56,738 nt of DNA from an uncultured Eubacteriales bacterium (GCA_900545405.1 UQYT01000015.1:1-56738), one strand, 5' to 3'; shown: positions 35,133 to 44,017, counted from the stretch's first letter. Program-made: numbers and translations. The notes: a model not told the origin generated them from the letters alone.

Positions 35133-37091
35133 ATGCGCAAAGATACCCGGTTGAGCCTTCTTATCCTCTCGGCCTTCCTCCTTGTCGGGCTGCTGGCCGC
35201 GCTGGGCCAGTATCGCTGGGACAACAAATACACCTCCGCGCTCAGCGGCGGCTGGGGCTTCAACGTGCTCCAGTCCGACCCGGAGCAGCCCGCGTGGCTC
35301 GTGGACGGCTGGGAGTTCTACCCCGGCGAGCTGCTCTCGCCCGAGGACTTTGCCGCCGGGCGGCAGGCGGAGGAGTACACCTACGCCGGGCAGTACCCGA
35401 ACTTCAGCGCACAGCTCGGCAGTCCCTACGGCGAGGCGACCTACCGCCTCGTGCTGGAGAACCCCGGCGAGAGCGTGGAGCTGAGCCTCTACCTGCCCGA
35501 GCTGCTCTGCGCCGGGCGCGTCTACATAGGCGGCGAGCTCGCGGGCGAGCAGGGCAGCGTAGAGCCCTATGAGCCCCGCGTCATGGACGGCGTCTACTCC
35601 TTCACCGCCTCCGGCAGCACGGAGATAATCATACAATGCGCCAACTATACGCACTACTACTCCGGCATGTACTACCCTCCCGCGGTGGGGACGCCCGGCG
35701 CGATTGCCCGGCTGACGTCCGCGCGGCTTGCCGTGTACGGGCTGCTGTGCTTTTTCTCGCTGGCGGCGGCGCTTTTGAACCTCTCGCTCTGGGCGCTGGG
35801 CCGAGACAGGCTGACGCGCCGCCTCGGTCTGCTCTGCACGGCCTATGCGCTGCGCATGAGCTACCCATTCCTGCGCACGCTGGGCGTGCCGGCGATACGC
35901 TCGCTCTATGCCGCGGAGGACTTCTGCGCCGCGGCGGTGCTTCTCTGTGCGATTTTGCTCGCGGGCGAACTCTCGGGCACGGCGCGTCTCGGCTTCCAGC
36001 GCCGGTCCGCGGTCCCGGCCGCGGCGGCGATGTGCGCGGTATGCGTGATTTTTCCGGTTTTTATCCTACCACATGCGCCGCTGCTTATCAATATCTATGG
36101 TTTGCTGCTCTTTGCATGGAAAATATTAGCGGGCGTTTATCTCACCTTCCTCTCTGCCCGGGCGCTGCGGGAGCGGGTGTCGCTGGGGCGGTATCTGCTC
36201 TGCTCGGCGGGGCTCTACGGCTTTTCCCTCGCGGTCTCTGCGCTGACGGCGGGCTATCTGGAGCCCGAGTTCGGGGCCTGGCCGGAGGAGTACGGGACCT
36301 TTGCGCTGGTCGCCGGCTTTGCGGCGCTGATGGTGCACCGAGGGGTGCTGCTGGTGAGGGAAAACCGCCGTCTGAACGAACACCTGAGCGAGGAGGTGGC
36401 GCGCAAGACCCGCGCGCTGGAGACCCTGCTCGGCGAACGGCGCGAGCTGCTGGCGACGCTGGTGCACGACATCAAGAACCCGCTCTCCGCCGTCCGGAGC
36501 TACGCCGACCTCGTGCGCAGCAGCAGCGTGGAGCTCGACGCCGAGACCGCCGCCTGCCTCAACGCGCTCTCGGAGCGCGTGGGGGCCGTGGAGAACAGGT
36601 TCGGCCTGCTGCAGGATTTTTCCCGCGCCGAGCGCGCCGCCGGAAAGGAAAAGCTGGCGCTCTCGTCCTTCCTGCGCGGCTTTTACGAGAGCAACCGGCC
36701 GGACATCGAGCTCGGCGGCCAGCGCTTTGCGCTGGAGCTCCCGAGGGAGGAGCTGTACGTCTCCGCCGGGGAGAACCAGCTGCGCGCGGCGCTGGAGAAT
36801 CTCTGCTACAACGCGCTCTCCTTTACGCCTCCGGGCGGGCGCATCACTCTCTCGCTGCGGCGCGAGAGCGGCAGCGCGGTCATATGCGTGGCAGACACGG
36901 GCAGCGGCATCGCGCCCGAGGACCTGCCCCACGTCTTCGAGCGCGGCTTCACCCGCCGCCCCGACGGCAGCGGCGAGGGCCTCGGCCTCTACATCGTCCG
37001 CACCTTCGCCCTCGAACACGGCGGCCGCGCCGAAGCCGAGTCCCAGCCCGGCAAAGGCAGCACCTTCAAACTGCACCTGCCCCTTGCGTGA
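35133..37091 (+). CDS. Membrane sensor histidine kinase with multi-TM sensor domain
   Basis: A 652-residue kinase. One membrane segment (8-25), an extracytoplasmic domain (26-190) of the carbohydrate-binding-like type seen before 7TM kinases, about seven segments (195-405), a short coiled linker, then HisKA with the phosphorylated His445 in LVHDIKNP, and an HATPase domain with N box ENLCYNAL, G1 DTGSGIAP (588-595) and G2 GEGLGLYI (614-621). The ATG at 35133 has GGAGGTGATC, fully complementary to the 16S tail. Only 27 bases separate it from the divergent surface-protein start. Probable partner of the regulator at 32829. Confidence 0.9.
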   Translation: MRKDTRLSLLILSAFLLVGLLAALGQYRWDNKYTSALSGGWGFNVLQSDPEQPAWLVDGWEFYPGELLSPEDFAAGRQAEEYTYAGQYPNFSAQLGSPYGEATYRLVLENPGESVELSLYLPELLCAGRVYIGGELAGEQGSVEPYEPRVMDGVYSFTASGSTEIIIQCANYTHYYSGMYYPPAVGTPGAIARLTSARLAVYGLLCFFSLAAALLNLSLWALGRDRLTRRLGLLCTAYALRMSYPFLRTLGVPAIRSLYAAEDFCAAAVLLCAILLAGELSGTARLGFQRRSAVPAAAAMCAVCVIFPVFILPHAPLLINIYGLLLFAWKILAGVYLTFLSARALRERVSLGRYLLCSAGLYGFSLAVSALTAGYLEPEFGAWPEEYGTFALVAGFAALMVHRGVLLVRENRRLNEHLSEEVARKTRALETLLGERRELLATLVHDIKNPLSAVRSYADLVRSSSVELDAETAACLNALSERVGAVENRFGLLQDFSRAERAAGKEKLALSSFLRGFYESNRPDIELGGQRFALELPREELYVSAGENQLRAALENLCYNALSFTPPGGRITLSLRRESGSAVICVADTGSGIAPEDLPHVFERGFTRRPDGSGEGLGLYIVRTFALEHGGRAEAESQPGKGSTFKLHLPLA

Positions 37092-37114
37092 GGGTGGGCA
37101 ATGGAAATGACAAA

Positions 37115-37145
37115 TCGCCGGAGCGGTGTAAAACCGCTCCGGCGA
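37115..37145. other. Perfect 13-bp hairpin after the kinase gene
   Basis: TCGCCGGAGCGGT-gtaaa-ACCGCTCCGGCGA. No T tract follows, but it lies 24 bases after the kinase stop and probably acts as its 3' boundary. It also marks the point where coding quality collapses. Confidence 0.65.
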
Positions 37146-37231
37146 CCTGCTATGTTCCTAAGAGCCAAATATTGCACCTGCGATTTGAGTCTGACCGGTC
37201 TTCACACGCTTCCTGCCCATAAGTAAATCTT

Positions 37232-37878
37232 ATGATTGGTCTGAGAATCCGTAAGAAGGCTGGTAAAGTCAAATGGTCCTGGAGGCTTGCATACGAAGGC
37301 AGCGGTGACATAGAGTTTGTAGAACCCGCTGCAGGTGGAGATATCATGGCTGTCATAACAATTCCGGGACTCAGGCCGCAGGTAGACAAAATACTTCCGG
37401 GCACATTCAAGCACGCTCCCACCGGGGGGGTGCAAGACAGAGATAAAGGTAATAACAGAGGAGATATCCTATCCCGAGTCAGAGATATGCAGTAAACTGT
37501 CAGGCGCTGCGGCGGACGCATTTGTCCCCAAGCTGGATATCTCCGGCTGTGAGACGATAGTATGCGTAAGAGCAGGCCTAAAGGAAGAAGGTCTGCCGTA
37601 ATACCTGGAGTGGCCAAACTGCTTGGTGGAAAGCTGGCATGCACGCAACATGTGGTGGACAGGGAACTTCTCCCGTACAAGCTACAGGTAGACCAGTCCG
37701 GCGTGATGATAAAGCCCAAACTGTAGGGGCCGTAAATCACGTTTCCGGCATAGTCTCCAGCACTTTTGTTGCGGCAAACACCGACCCCACTGCACCAATC
37801 TTCAACTGTTGTGACTATGGCATAGTTGCGGATATGGACGAAGTCTCCGGCGCTATGCTCACAGCGTTGAATAAGTAA
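37232..37878 (+). pseudogene. etfA: Decayed electron transfer flavoprotein alpha subunit (etfA/FixB-like)
   Basis: Parts of an EtfA C-terminal half are recognisable in all three frames. Frame of 37232: AAGGDIMAVITIPGLRPQV. Frame of 37431 after a run of seven G: KTEIKVITEEISYPESEIC ... AADAFVPKLDISGCE, ending at TAA 37599. Frame of 37610: VAKLLGGKLACTQHVVDREL ... DQSGVMIKPKL, ending at TAG 37724. Last frame: ANTDPTAPIFNCCDYGIVAD ... LTALNK, ending at TAA 37876, the expected FAD-binding C-terminus. That is three frameshifts, two premature stops, a small deletion before GAVNHVSG, and no N-terminal half. The living etfA at 18369 belongs to another lineage by its motifs. Confidence 0.85.
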
Positions 37879-37885
37879 AAAGCGA

Positions 37886-37916
37886 GCCGCACAGACAGCT
37901 TTGCTGACTGTGCGGC
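37886..37916 (+). terminator. Relic terminator hairpin after the etfA pseudogene
   Basis: GCCGCACAG pairs with CTGTGCGGC around an inner AGC/GCT stem. The T tract is missing, in keeping with decay of the locus. Confidence 0.5.
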
Positions 37917-37947
37917 CGCAGCCGGGAAAAGTCAGGAGGAGTCGGCA

Positions 37948-39129
37948 ATGTAGCTGAAATTTGAACAGTCACAGAGACAAACAAGCACTATAACCCGGCA
38001 GCTCATACAAACTGTCAAGATACTTCAGATGAGCTCTCAGGAGCTCATGGAATACATTTGCGAGCAGGCCACGCAAACCCCGGTGATTGACATAGATGCG
38101 ATCAGTTTCTCCGAATTTCAGGACAAAATTGACTGGCTGCGCAGCTGCGAAAGGCACGAATACGCCTCTGTTATGACGGACAGCAAGGGTGACGTGACCG
38201 AGGCCTTCAAAACCAAGTCTGAAACAGTGTTGCACTGTATGGAATTGCTGCGCGGTTTTTCTCCCCCAAGTGTGTGAGCCGCAGGGCTTAAGGTGTGTCT
38301 CGCCGCACAGATAGCACTACATCCCGGCGACAAAATAGCGGCCCAAATTATTGAGCGCAACCTCGGCAGCGTGGTGCGGGTCCATTAAGCTCATATTGCC
38401 CAGGCTTTGGGCGCATCCACTACCGAGGTGCGTGCCGCCGTGGAAAGGATAAAGCTCCTCTCCCCCAACCATTTCCGCATGCTTTGACGACAATGACAAT
38501 ATCTATTTTACAGTTCCGGACGCACAGATAAGCGTCGAATGCAGCCAACTTAAAGCCAATCTATTCCAGCCACATACTCCTCGTTTGAGGATAAGCCAGT
38601 ATTATAAGCAGCTCTTTCGGGACTCGGGCGACGAAAGCATAAAGGAGTATCTGAGTAAAAACCTGGGCTCCGCGCAGTGGCTCATAAGGTGCGTCTCCCA
38701 GCGCGAGGATACTCTGCCCGGATGTATAAAGGCCATTGCGGACATACAGTGCGAGTACATTCTCGGCAACAGTTCCGTACTCATTCCCATGACTCTGGGG
38801 GATGTTGCAGAGCGTATGGGCGTTCACAAATCAACAGCCAGCAGGATGATACGCAGTAAGTTTATACAGTGCAACATGGGCATACTTCCGATTAAGAGCT
38901 TTTTCATACAGAAATTTGGCAGGAAAAGCAGCGAACGCGATTCTGCTGACTTAGCCCGATCCATGATATTGAAGATCGTGGGCAGCGAAGACAAGCGCGA
39001 TCCCCTTCAGAGCAGAAAATATGTGGGCTCATGGCCAAAGGCGGCGTGGATATTTCCTGGAGAACAGCAGCAAAATATCGAGAGGCCCTCGGCATCCCTG
39101 GGTCTTTCATACGCAGGGCTTCCACTTGA
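37948..39129 (+). pseudogene. rpoN: Decayed sigma-54 factor gene (rpoN)
   Basis: The start survives as AGGAGG (37934-37939) and ATG (37948), but codon 2 is TAG. Readable sigma-54 pieces follow in order: region I (LKFEQSQRQT, then VKILQMSSQELMEYICEQAT), a core stretch with TGA at 38275 and TAA after VVRVH (AHIAQALGASTTEVRAAVER), then after a frameshift SQYYKQLFRDSGDESIKEYL, AQWLIRCVSQREDTL and LTLGDVAERMGVHKSTASRM (the sigma-54 helix-turn-helix), and after a further frameshift near 39015 the RpoN box region WRTAAKYREALGIPG, ending at TGA near 39129. At least four stops and two frameshifts make it non-functional. Order and spacing are those of full-length RpoN. Confidence 0.9.
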
Positions 39130-39154
39130 ACCGTATCGTGACTTGAATGGGTAA

Positions 39155-39183
39155 AAAGCGGAGCAGTGCAGAGGCTCCGCTTT
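39155..39183 (+). terminator. Hairpin at the end of the rpoN pseudogene
   Basis: AAAGCGGAGC-agtgcagag-GCTCCGCTTT, a 10-bp stem with TTT, placed as the terminator of the former rpoN gene. Confidence 0.6.
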
Positions 39184-39782
39184 GGACTGCCTATATCGTC
39201 GGCTTGTTTTAAGCCACCGGGATAGTTAATTTAGGCGGCGCTTTCCGTCAAGTCACAATCTGCGCCCTCAAGGCCTAACGACCTCATCTATTTTCTACTT
39301 GGCCGCCTTGGGCGTAGATTATCTTGGTGAACCGCCAGACGAGCTGGGTGGTAATTTCGCCCTCATGCGGCTTTCAGATGATTTAAGCGTCTAAGCCATA
39401 AGAATTGGGGCCAACTTATAATTGGATTGGCTAACATTGTACGGTTCGCCTGGCTCATTAGCGTTTTTAACATAAGGTAACCTATAGAGTTTCTGTAAAT
39501 ATCTCATATGCCAAATGGCACACCGTACTTCTGACGCCTGCGCCACTTATGCAACGCTAGTTTGGGATAATATAATTGCGAAGTTTGAGCCTGCCCGCCA
39601 CGGCCGAACATGAGCATACAATAGCATCTATCACGGCAAAACTCTAAGCATCTTGGTTAGCGCGCCGGGGCCTAATCCGAAGCTATTAATCTCTAGTTTA
39701 AAATCGTACTGGTCGGCATGACTCCACATCCTACCGCTGACTTTGGCGGCTGGTCTAAAGTTGTGCTCCGACACTGAAGTCT
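39184..39782. other. About 600 bases without recognisable genes
   Basis: No frame stays open with a credible product. The longest protein-like stretch, YLAALGVDYLGEPPDELGGN (near 39295-39355, plus strand), is short, has no ribosome binding site and matches no family I know. No IS ends, attachment site or RNA fold was seen. It is probably the most decayed part of the pseudogene region. Confidence 0.5.
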
Positions 39783-39815
39783 AAAATACAGGCGGCCATG
39801 GAGGTCGCCTGTATT
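39783..39815 (-). terminator. Terminator of the glycerate kinase gene
   Basis: On the minus strand AATACAGGCG pairs with CGCCTGTATT around a small inner CC/GG pairing, followed by TT beyond the stem. It lies 31 bases after the glycerate kinase stop. Confidence 0.75.
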
Positions 39816-39846
39816 GCTATATGCAGTGCTTTTACTCTGTCCGAGT

Positions 39847-40971
39847 TTAGAGAAGCCTCAGAATATTTTGCATGGTAAAGGCCAGATTCTCTTTTGAGTG
39901 CTCTCTGCTAATTGAGAGGTCCTGGGGAAGCCGGTTTATCGTAAAGATTGCCTTTATTCCCTCCTCGTAGAAACGATCGGATTCCAGCTCTGAGCCTCCG
40001 ACCACCGCTATGACTGGCTTGCCGCTCTTTGCCGCCCTATGTGCCACTCCAACCACTACTTTTCCGTGAAGGCTTTGGCTGTCAAGCATACCCTCTCCAG
40101 TAAAAATAAGGTCTGCGTCTGCAATGACGTCGTCGAAGGCCACGACATCCAGTACGGTTTCAATACCCATCTTGAGCTCTGCGGCGAAAAAGGCCGCCAT
40201 GCCGACACCCATAGCTCCGGCCGCTCCCCCTCCCGGCAGAGACGCGAGGTCACGCCCAAGGTCACGCTTCACTACATCGTTTAAATGCCGCAGCCCGTCG
40301 TCAAGTCTCTCAACCATCTCAAAATCCGCACCCTTTTGTGGGCCGAAGACATACGCCGCACCGGCTCTGCCAAACATCGGGTTATCTATGTCACACATGG
40401 CCGTGATCTCCACTCCGTTTAGCAACTCGCTTTTTCCAGACATGTCTATCCGGTCTATGTTCTGAAGCGTATCTCCCACTGGTATGAACTCTCTGCCGTT
40501 CTCATCAAAAAACTTCACGCCGACGGCACAAGCCGCTCCGCAGCCGCCGTCATTTGTCGCGCTGCCTCCCAGGCCAACGACCAGCCGCTCAGCCCCTTTC
40601 TTCGCCGCTGCCAGTATAAGCTGCCCGACACCGTATGTCGTAGTCTGGCCCGGGTTACCACATCCGGCCATTAGAGGGAGGCCTGCGCAAGCAGCCATCT
40701 CTATTACGGCAGTTTTCTTATCCCCCAGCATACCGTAAAAAGTGCGCATCGGCTTGAATCGTGGTCCTACGGCCTCCAGCCAGATCTTATCTCCCCCCAC
40801 TGCCGCTAAAAATGCATCCACACTGCCCTCTCCCCCGTCTGCAACGGGGATGGATACTATATTACATTTGGGCAGCCAGCTTAAAATGCACGACTTCATT
40901 ATCTCGCACACTTCGTTTGACGACATCGTTCCCTTAAATGAGTCCGGAATTAATACAATTTTGTTCATCAT
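39847..40971 (-). CDS. Glycerate kinase (GlxK/GarK family)
   Basis: A 374-residue kinase matching the type I bacterial glycerate kinases over its full length: KIVLIPDSFKGTMSSNEVCE, VADGGEGSVDAFLAAVGG, VGLGGSATNDGGCGAACAVG and FTGEGMLDSQSLHGKVVVGV. It phosphorylates D-glycerate to 2-phosphoglycerate. Two ATG codons (40971, 40968) are possible. It is the first intact gene after the pseudogenes and is separated from the fused CoA-transferase gene by 177 bases, in which a possible extended -10 (TGCTATTAAT, minus strand) is the only feature. A three-carbon acid from the neighbouring sugar module would be a sensible substrate source. Confidence 0.9.
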   Translation of the reverse strand: MMNKIVLIPDSFKGTMSSNEVCEIMKSCILSWLPKCNIVSIPVADGGEGSVDAFLAAVGGDKIWLEAVGPRFKPMRTFYGMLGDKKTAVIEMAACAGLPLMAGCGNPGQTTTYGVGQLILAAAKKGAERLVVGLGGSATNDGGCGAACAVGVKFFDENGREFIPVGDTLQNIDRIDMSGKSELLNGVEITAMCDIDNPMFGRAGAAYVFGPQKGADFEMVERLDDGLRHLNDVVKRDLGRDLASLPGGGAAGAMGVGMAAFFAAELKMGIETVLDVVAFDDVIADADLIFTGEGMLDSQSLHGKVVVGVAHRAAKSGKPVIAVVGGSELESDRFYEEGIKAIFTINRLPQDLSISREHSKENLAFTMQNILRLL

Positions 40972-41148
40972 TTCGCCCCACGATCATGGATTCATTACTC
41001 AAAATTAATAGCAAACATCCTCATTTCATCTTCAACCCTATTTACTGACAGACGTGGCTTTGCCTTTATCGGATGTTCAAAGCTTGGACAAGATTTAACC
41101 GCTACATCTGATATTCGCCGCTGTACTTCGTAGTGACCGCGGGAGCCT

Positions 41149-42783
41149 TCACAGTTTCAGCCCCATAGGTGCGTCGGAAAAAATGCGTCCGTCCATGAGC
41201 CTCAACGAGTCAGATATCTCCGGGCGAAAGTCCATCAGCTGCAGGACCTGCGTCTCTAAATCGATCCCTGGGGCAACTTCGCAGAGCACCAGCTTTCCTT
41301 CGTGCAACCGGAAAACCGCTCGCTCGGTAACATACATGGTCTCATGACCATTCGCTTCGGCCTGTGCGGCACAATAGGTTATCTGCTCAACCCTCTGCAG
41401 GAACTTCCTGCGCCGTCCCTCTGAAGCAATTTTCAGTCTTCCGTCCTCCACTTTTACATCAATTCCGCCAGCGGTAAACGAGCCGCAAAATATAACTTTG
41501 GCCGCATTTTGGGTTATATCAATGAATCCTCCGCAGCCGGCGATTCTTCCACCAAAACGACTGACATTTACATTCCCCAACGAGTCTGCCTGTGCCATGC
41601 CCAGGAAAGCCAAGTCCACTCCACCGCCGTCATAAAAATCAAACTGCGAGGCCTGATCAAGAATAGCTGTCACGTTTACACTTCCTCCGAAGCGGTCACC
41701 TCCGCAGGGTAGTCCTCCAATTGCCCCAGACTCAACCGTCAAAGTGATTTTTTCAAATATCCCCTCCTCAGATGCGACGGAAGCGACCTGCTCCGGCATA
41801 CCGATTCCCAGATTTACAACGGCGGCCCTGTGAAGCTCCATTGCGGCTCTTCTGCCTATTATCTTACGGATATCCAAGGGAGATCTTTTGGTTTCACGCA
41901 GCGCTTCAAATCCATCTCCAGTCAGCGCACCGTTGTATTCGTATCCATAACACTGTGCCTGCTCCTGTGCGGATTCTGCAAGCACGATGGCGTCGACGAT
42001 GCAGCCCGGAATCTTCACCTTCCATGGATCGAGCCTGCCGTTCGGCACGATCTTTTCCACCTGCACAATAACCTTGCCACCGGAGTTGTGCGCGGCCTGA
42101 GCGGCTGCGCAGGCATCCACGGAAAGCGCTTCGCGTTCGAAAGATATATTGCCCGCCTCGTCACAATAAGAGCCACGAATGAGCGCAATATCAATTGGGA
42201 AAGCCTTATACAGCAGCCATTCACGCCCGTCAAGCACCACACACCCGACCAAGTCCTCGGTCGTGAGAGAATTGACCCGGCCGCCCTCAACTCTGGGATC
42301 GACAAACGTTCGAAGCCCTGTCTGGCTCAAGATACCCGGCCCGTGCGCCGCAATTTCTCTCAAGAGGCGAGCCATTATCCCCTGGGGGAGATTGTAGGCC
42401 TCGATCTGCCCTGATGCAGCCAAGGCCGCAAGCGCAGGCTGCAGGTTCCAATGCCCGCTTATGACTCGGCGCACCAAGCCAACATGTGCGAAATGGTCTA
42501 CCCCACAGCCGTTTTTCAAGCTCTGGCCAGCGCAACACACCAGCGTAAGATCTTTTGGAGTACCATTTTTTAAGAATCTCCGTTCAACCGCTCTGTACAA
42601 CGTCTCCGGCATGCAATAGGAGAGGAACCCAGCAGTACATACTGTGCTACCGCTCTTGATAAGCGCGGCAGCCTCCACCGCGGACATGATATTTGGCGAG
42701 CTTATAACGCCACCCCCCTGTAAACAATAATTGTATCCGTCTCCAATGCGTCTTGCAAAGGCAGACTCTGACTGAATCGGCAC
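41149..42783 (-). CDS. Fused alpha/beta CoA-transferase (propionate/acetate CoA-transferase type)
   Basis: Up to 544 residues, combining both halves of a class I CoA-transferase. The catalytic glutamate is expected at Glu351 in LTVESGAIGG, and GIGMPEQVASVASEEG and the GGGVDLAFLGMAQ block are family markers. The start is uncertain: the open frame begins at GTG 42783, but the -10 box ends only eight bases upstream, so the message would begin about there. Family members start like the internal ATG at 42687 (MSAVEAAALIKSGSTV), which however lacks a well-spaced ribosome binding site. It exchanges CoA between short acids; the donor is not known. Confidence 0.85.
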   Translation of the reverse strand: MPIQSESAFARRIGDGYNYCLQGGGVISSPNIMSAVEAAALIKSGSTVCTAGFLSYCMPETLYRAVERRFLKNGTPKDLTLVCCAGQSLKNGCGVDHFAHVGLVRRVISGHWNLQPALAALAASGQIEAYNLPQGIMARLLREIAAHGPGILSQTGLRTFVDPRVEGGRVNSLTTEDLVGCVVLDGREWLLYKAFPIDIALIRGSYCDEAGNISFEREALSVDACAAAQAAHNSGGKVIVQVEKIVPNGRLDPWKVKIPGCIVDAIVLAESAQEQAQCYGYEYNGALTGDGFEALRETKRSPLDIRKIIGRRAAMELHRAAVVNLGIGMPEQVASVASEEGIFEKITLTVESGAIGGLPCGGDRFGGSVNVTAILDQASQFDFYDGGGVDLAFLGMAQADSLGNVNVSRFGGRIAGCGGFIDITQNAAKVIFCGSFTAGGIDVKVEDGRLKIASEGRRRKFLQRVEQITYCAAQAEANGHETMYVTERAVFRLHEGKLVLCEVAPGIDLETQVLQLMDFRPEISDSLRLMDGRIFSDAPMGLKL

Positions 42784-42791
42784 CTGATGGC

Positions 42792-42819
42792 ATTATAACA
42801 TTGCTCAAAAATAAATCAA
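42792..42819 (-). promoter_or_regulatory. Promoter of the fused CoA-transferase gene
   Basis: On the minus strand TTGATT (42819-42814), 16 bases, TATAAT (42797-42792). The expected transcription start falls at the first possible start codon. Confidence 0.55.
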
Positions 42820-42946
42820 TTTAATTTTCAAATAATGTCGGAAAAATTAAAAATATACATTAAAGAAAAAAACATCATTGCGAAATTAAGTACTAAAAAT
42901 ACCGATTTTATGGTCAAATTGCGATTATTTGGGCTCTAAGAAAGGC

Positions 42947-42975
42947 TTGACAGTCAATTATTCTTCGAGTAATAT
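42947..42975 (+). promoter_or_regulatory. Promoter of the second sugar importer
   Basis: TTGACA (42947-42952), 17 bases, TAATAT (42970-42975), in AT-rich DNA, 50 bases before the binding-protein start with AGGAGG at hand. Confidence 0.8.
42957..42973. promoter_or_regulatory. Operator-like inverted repeat 1 of the second sugar module
   Basis: ATTATTC-TTC-GAGTAAT, a 7+3+7 repeat with one mismatch, lying in the promoter spacer and over part of the -10. It shares the ATTATTC and TAAT ends with the palindrome at 42989-43003. Confidence 0.5.
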
Positions 42976-42988
42976 ATAGAAAAAATAA

Positions 42989-43003
42989 ATTATTCGAAAT
43001 AAT
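42989..43003. promoter_or_regulatory. Operator-like inverted repeat 2 of the second sugar module
   Basis: ATTATT-CGA-AATAAT, a perfect 6+3+6 palindrome just after the transcription start. The half sequence GAAATAAT recurs at 49408-49415 after the -10 of the second transketolase operon, and ATTCGGAATAAT at 49276-49287 in the same divergent region. The RpiR-type protein at 46718 is the candidate ligand. Confidence 0.5.
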
Positions 43004-43024
43004 AAAATTAGGAGGAAAGAAAAA

Positions 43025-44017
43025 ATGAAGAAGAAACTATTAGCAATGTTGGTATGCATTGCCATGCTTTTTGCATTGGCTGCATGCTCGAGCGAGTCCG
43101 CTGGCGACGCATCAGACCCCCCCGCCGAGGACAGCTCCGCTCCCGTTGAAGAGTCCCCCGCAGAAGCCGCGGGTGAACTCACCACAATCGGCGTCTCCTT
43201 TATGAAGACCGGCGCATTCATGAACAAGCTCTTTGAAGGCATGCAGGACGCCTGCAGCGAGCACAACATCAAGCTGATCGACTACTACGCCGAAAACGAC
43301 ATTGAGACCCAGGTAAACCAAGTCGATGACCTCATCCAGCAGGAAGTTGACGCTCTTATAATCATGCCTGCCGACACCACCGGCATCACTCCTGCGCTGC
43401 TCGCAGCCGACGAGGCCGACATACCCGTCGTCTCTATAGATTCCGAGTGCCTCCGCGGGGACCTGACCATCGCCTACGTCGCGTCCGACAACTACGAAGC
43501 CGGAGCGCTCGCCGCCGACGATTTCCTCGCCCGTATGCCTGATGGAGCCAAGATAGTCGCTCTGACCGCGCCCGAAATTGAGTGCTGCGTCCAGAGGTAT
43601 AACGGTTTCTTTGATAAGGTCAAGGCTGCTGGTGACAAGTACGAGATAGTCGCTGAGCAGTCCACCGAGGCCCTCATGGACAACGCTCTCAGCGTCATGG
43701 AGAACATCTGCCAAGCCTATGAGTTCGACTGCGTCTTTGCCGTGAACGATGGTTCTGCTCTCGGTGCAATAGCAGCCCTGCAGTCCGCGGACATTGAGGG
43801 CACCCTCATTTACTCCGTCGACGGCGAGCAGGCCTGCATGGATTACCTGCCCTCCGGTTGGGCAACTGGTAACTCGGCGCAGGACCCCTACTCCATGGGC
43901 TATCAGGCGGCGGAAATTCTCATAAAGCACTTCAACGGCGAGTCTTATGAGTACGAGAACCTCCTGCCGGTTAACTTTGTGACTGCGGAAAATTATAGCG
44001 AGTTCACTGGCTTCTAA
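43025..44017 (+). CDS. Sugar-binding lipoprotein of the second Rbs-type importer
   Basis: A 330-residue lipoprotein: signal ending LAAC (Cys21), a Ser/Pro/Glu-rich tether to about 50, then a type I sugar-binding fold (TTIGVSFMKTGAFMNKLFEG, IIMPADTTGITPALLAADEA, CVFAVNDGSALGAIAAL). It is only distantly similar to the binding protein at 6478, so a different ligand is likely. First gene of the three-gene importer operon. Confidence 0.9.
   Translation: MKKKLLAMLVCIAMLFALAACSSESAGDASDPPAEDSSAPVEESPAEAAGELTTIGVSFMKTGAFMNKLFEGMQDACSEHNIKLIDYYAENDIETQVNQVDDLIQQEVDALIIMPADTTGITPALLAADEADIPVVSIDSECLRGDLTIAYVASDNYEAGALAADDFLARMPDGAKIVALTAPEIECCVQRYNGFFDKVKAAGDKYEIVAEQSTEALMDNALSVMENICQAYEFDCVFAVNDGSALGAIAALQSADIEGTLIYSVDGEQACMDYLPSGWATGNSAQDPYSMGYQAAEILIKHFNGESYEYENLLPVNFVTAENYSEFTGF

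Noticed and set aside
37424..37430. The G7 run as a programmed frameshift site in a working etfA
   Set aside because: Further stops at 37599 and 37724, a deletion and loss of the N-terminal half show that the gene is dead whatever happens at the run.
37150..39840. A mobile element or prophage remnant explaining the decayed region
   Set aside because: No transposase, integrase, terminal inverted repeats or duplicated target site could be seen; the readable remnants are etfA and rpoN.
39847..42783. Glycerate kinase and fused CoA-transferase as a certain part of the second sugar operon
   Set aside because: They are on the opposite strand with their own promoter(s); a metabolic link is possible but only inferred, so they are not counted in the operon.
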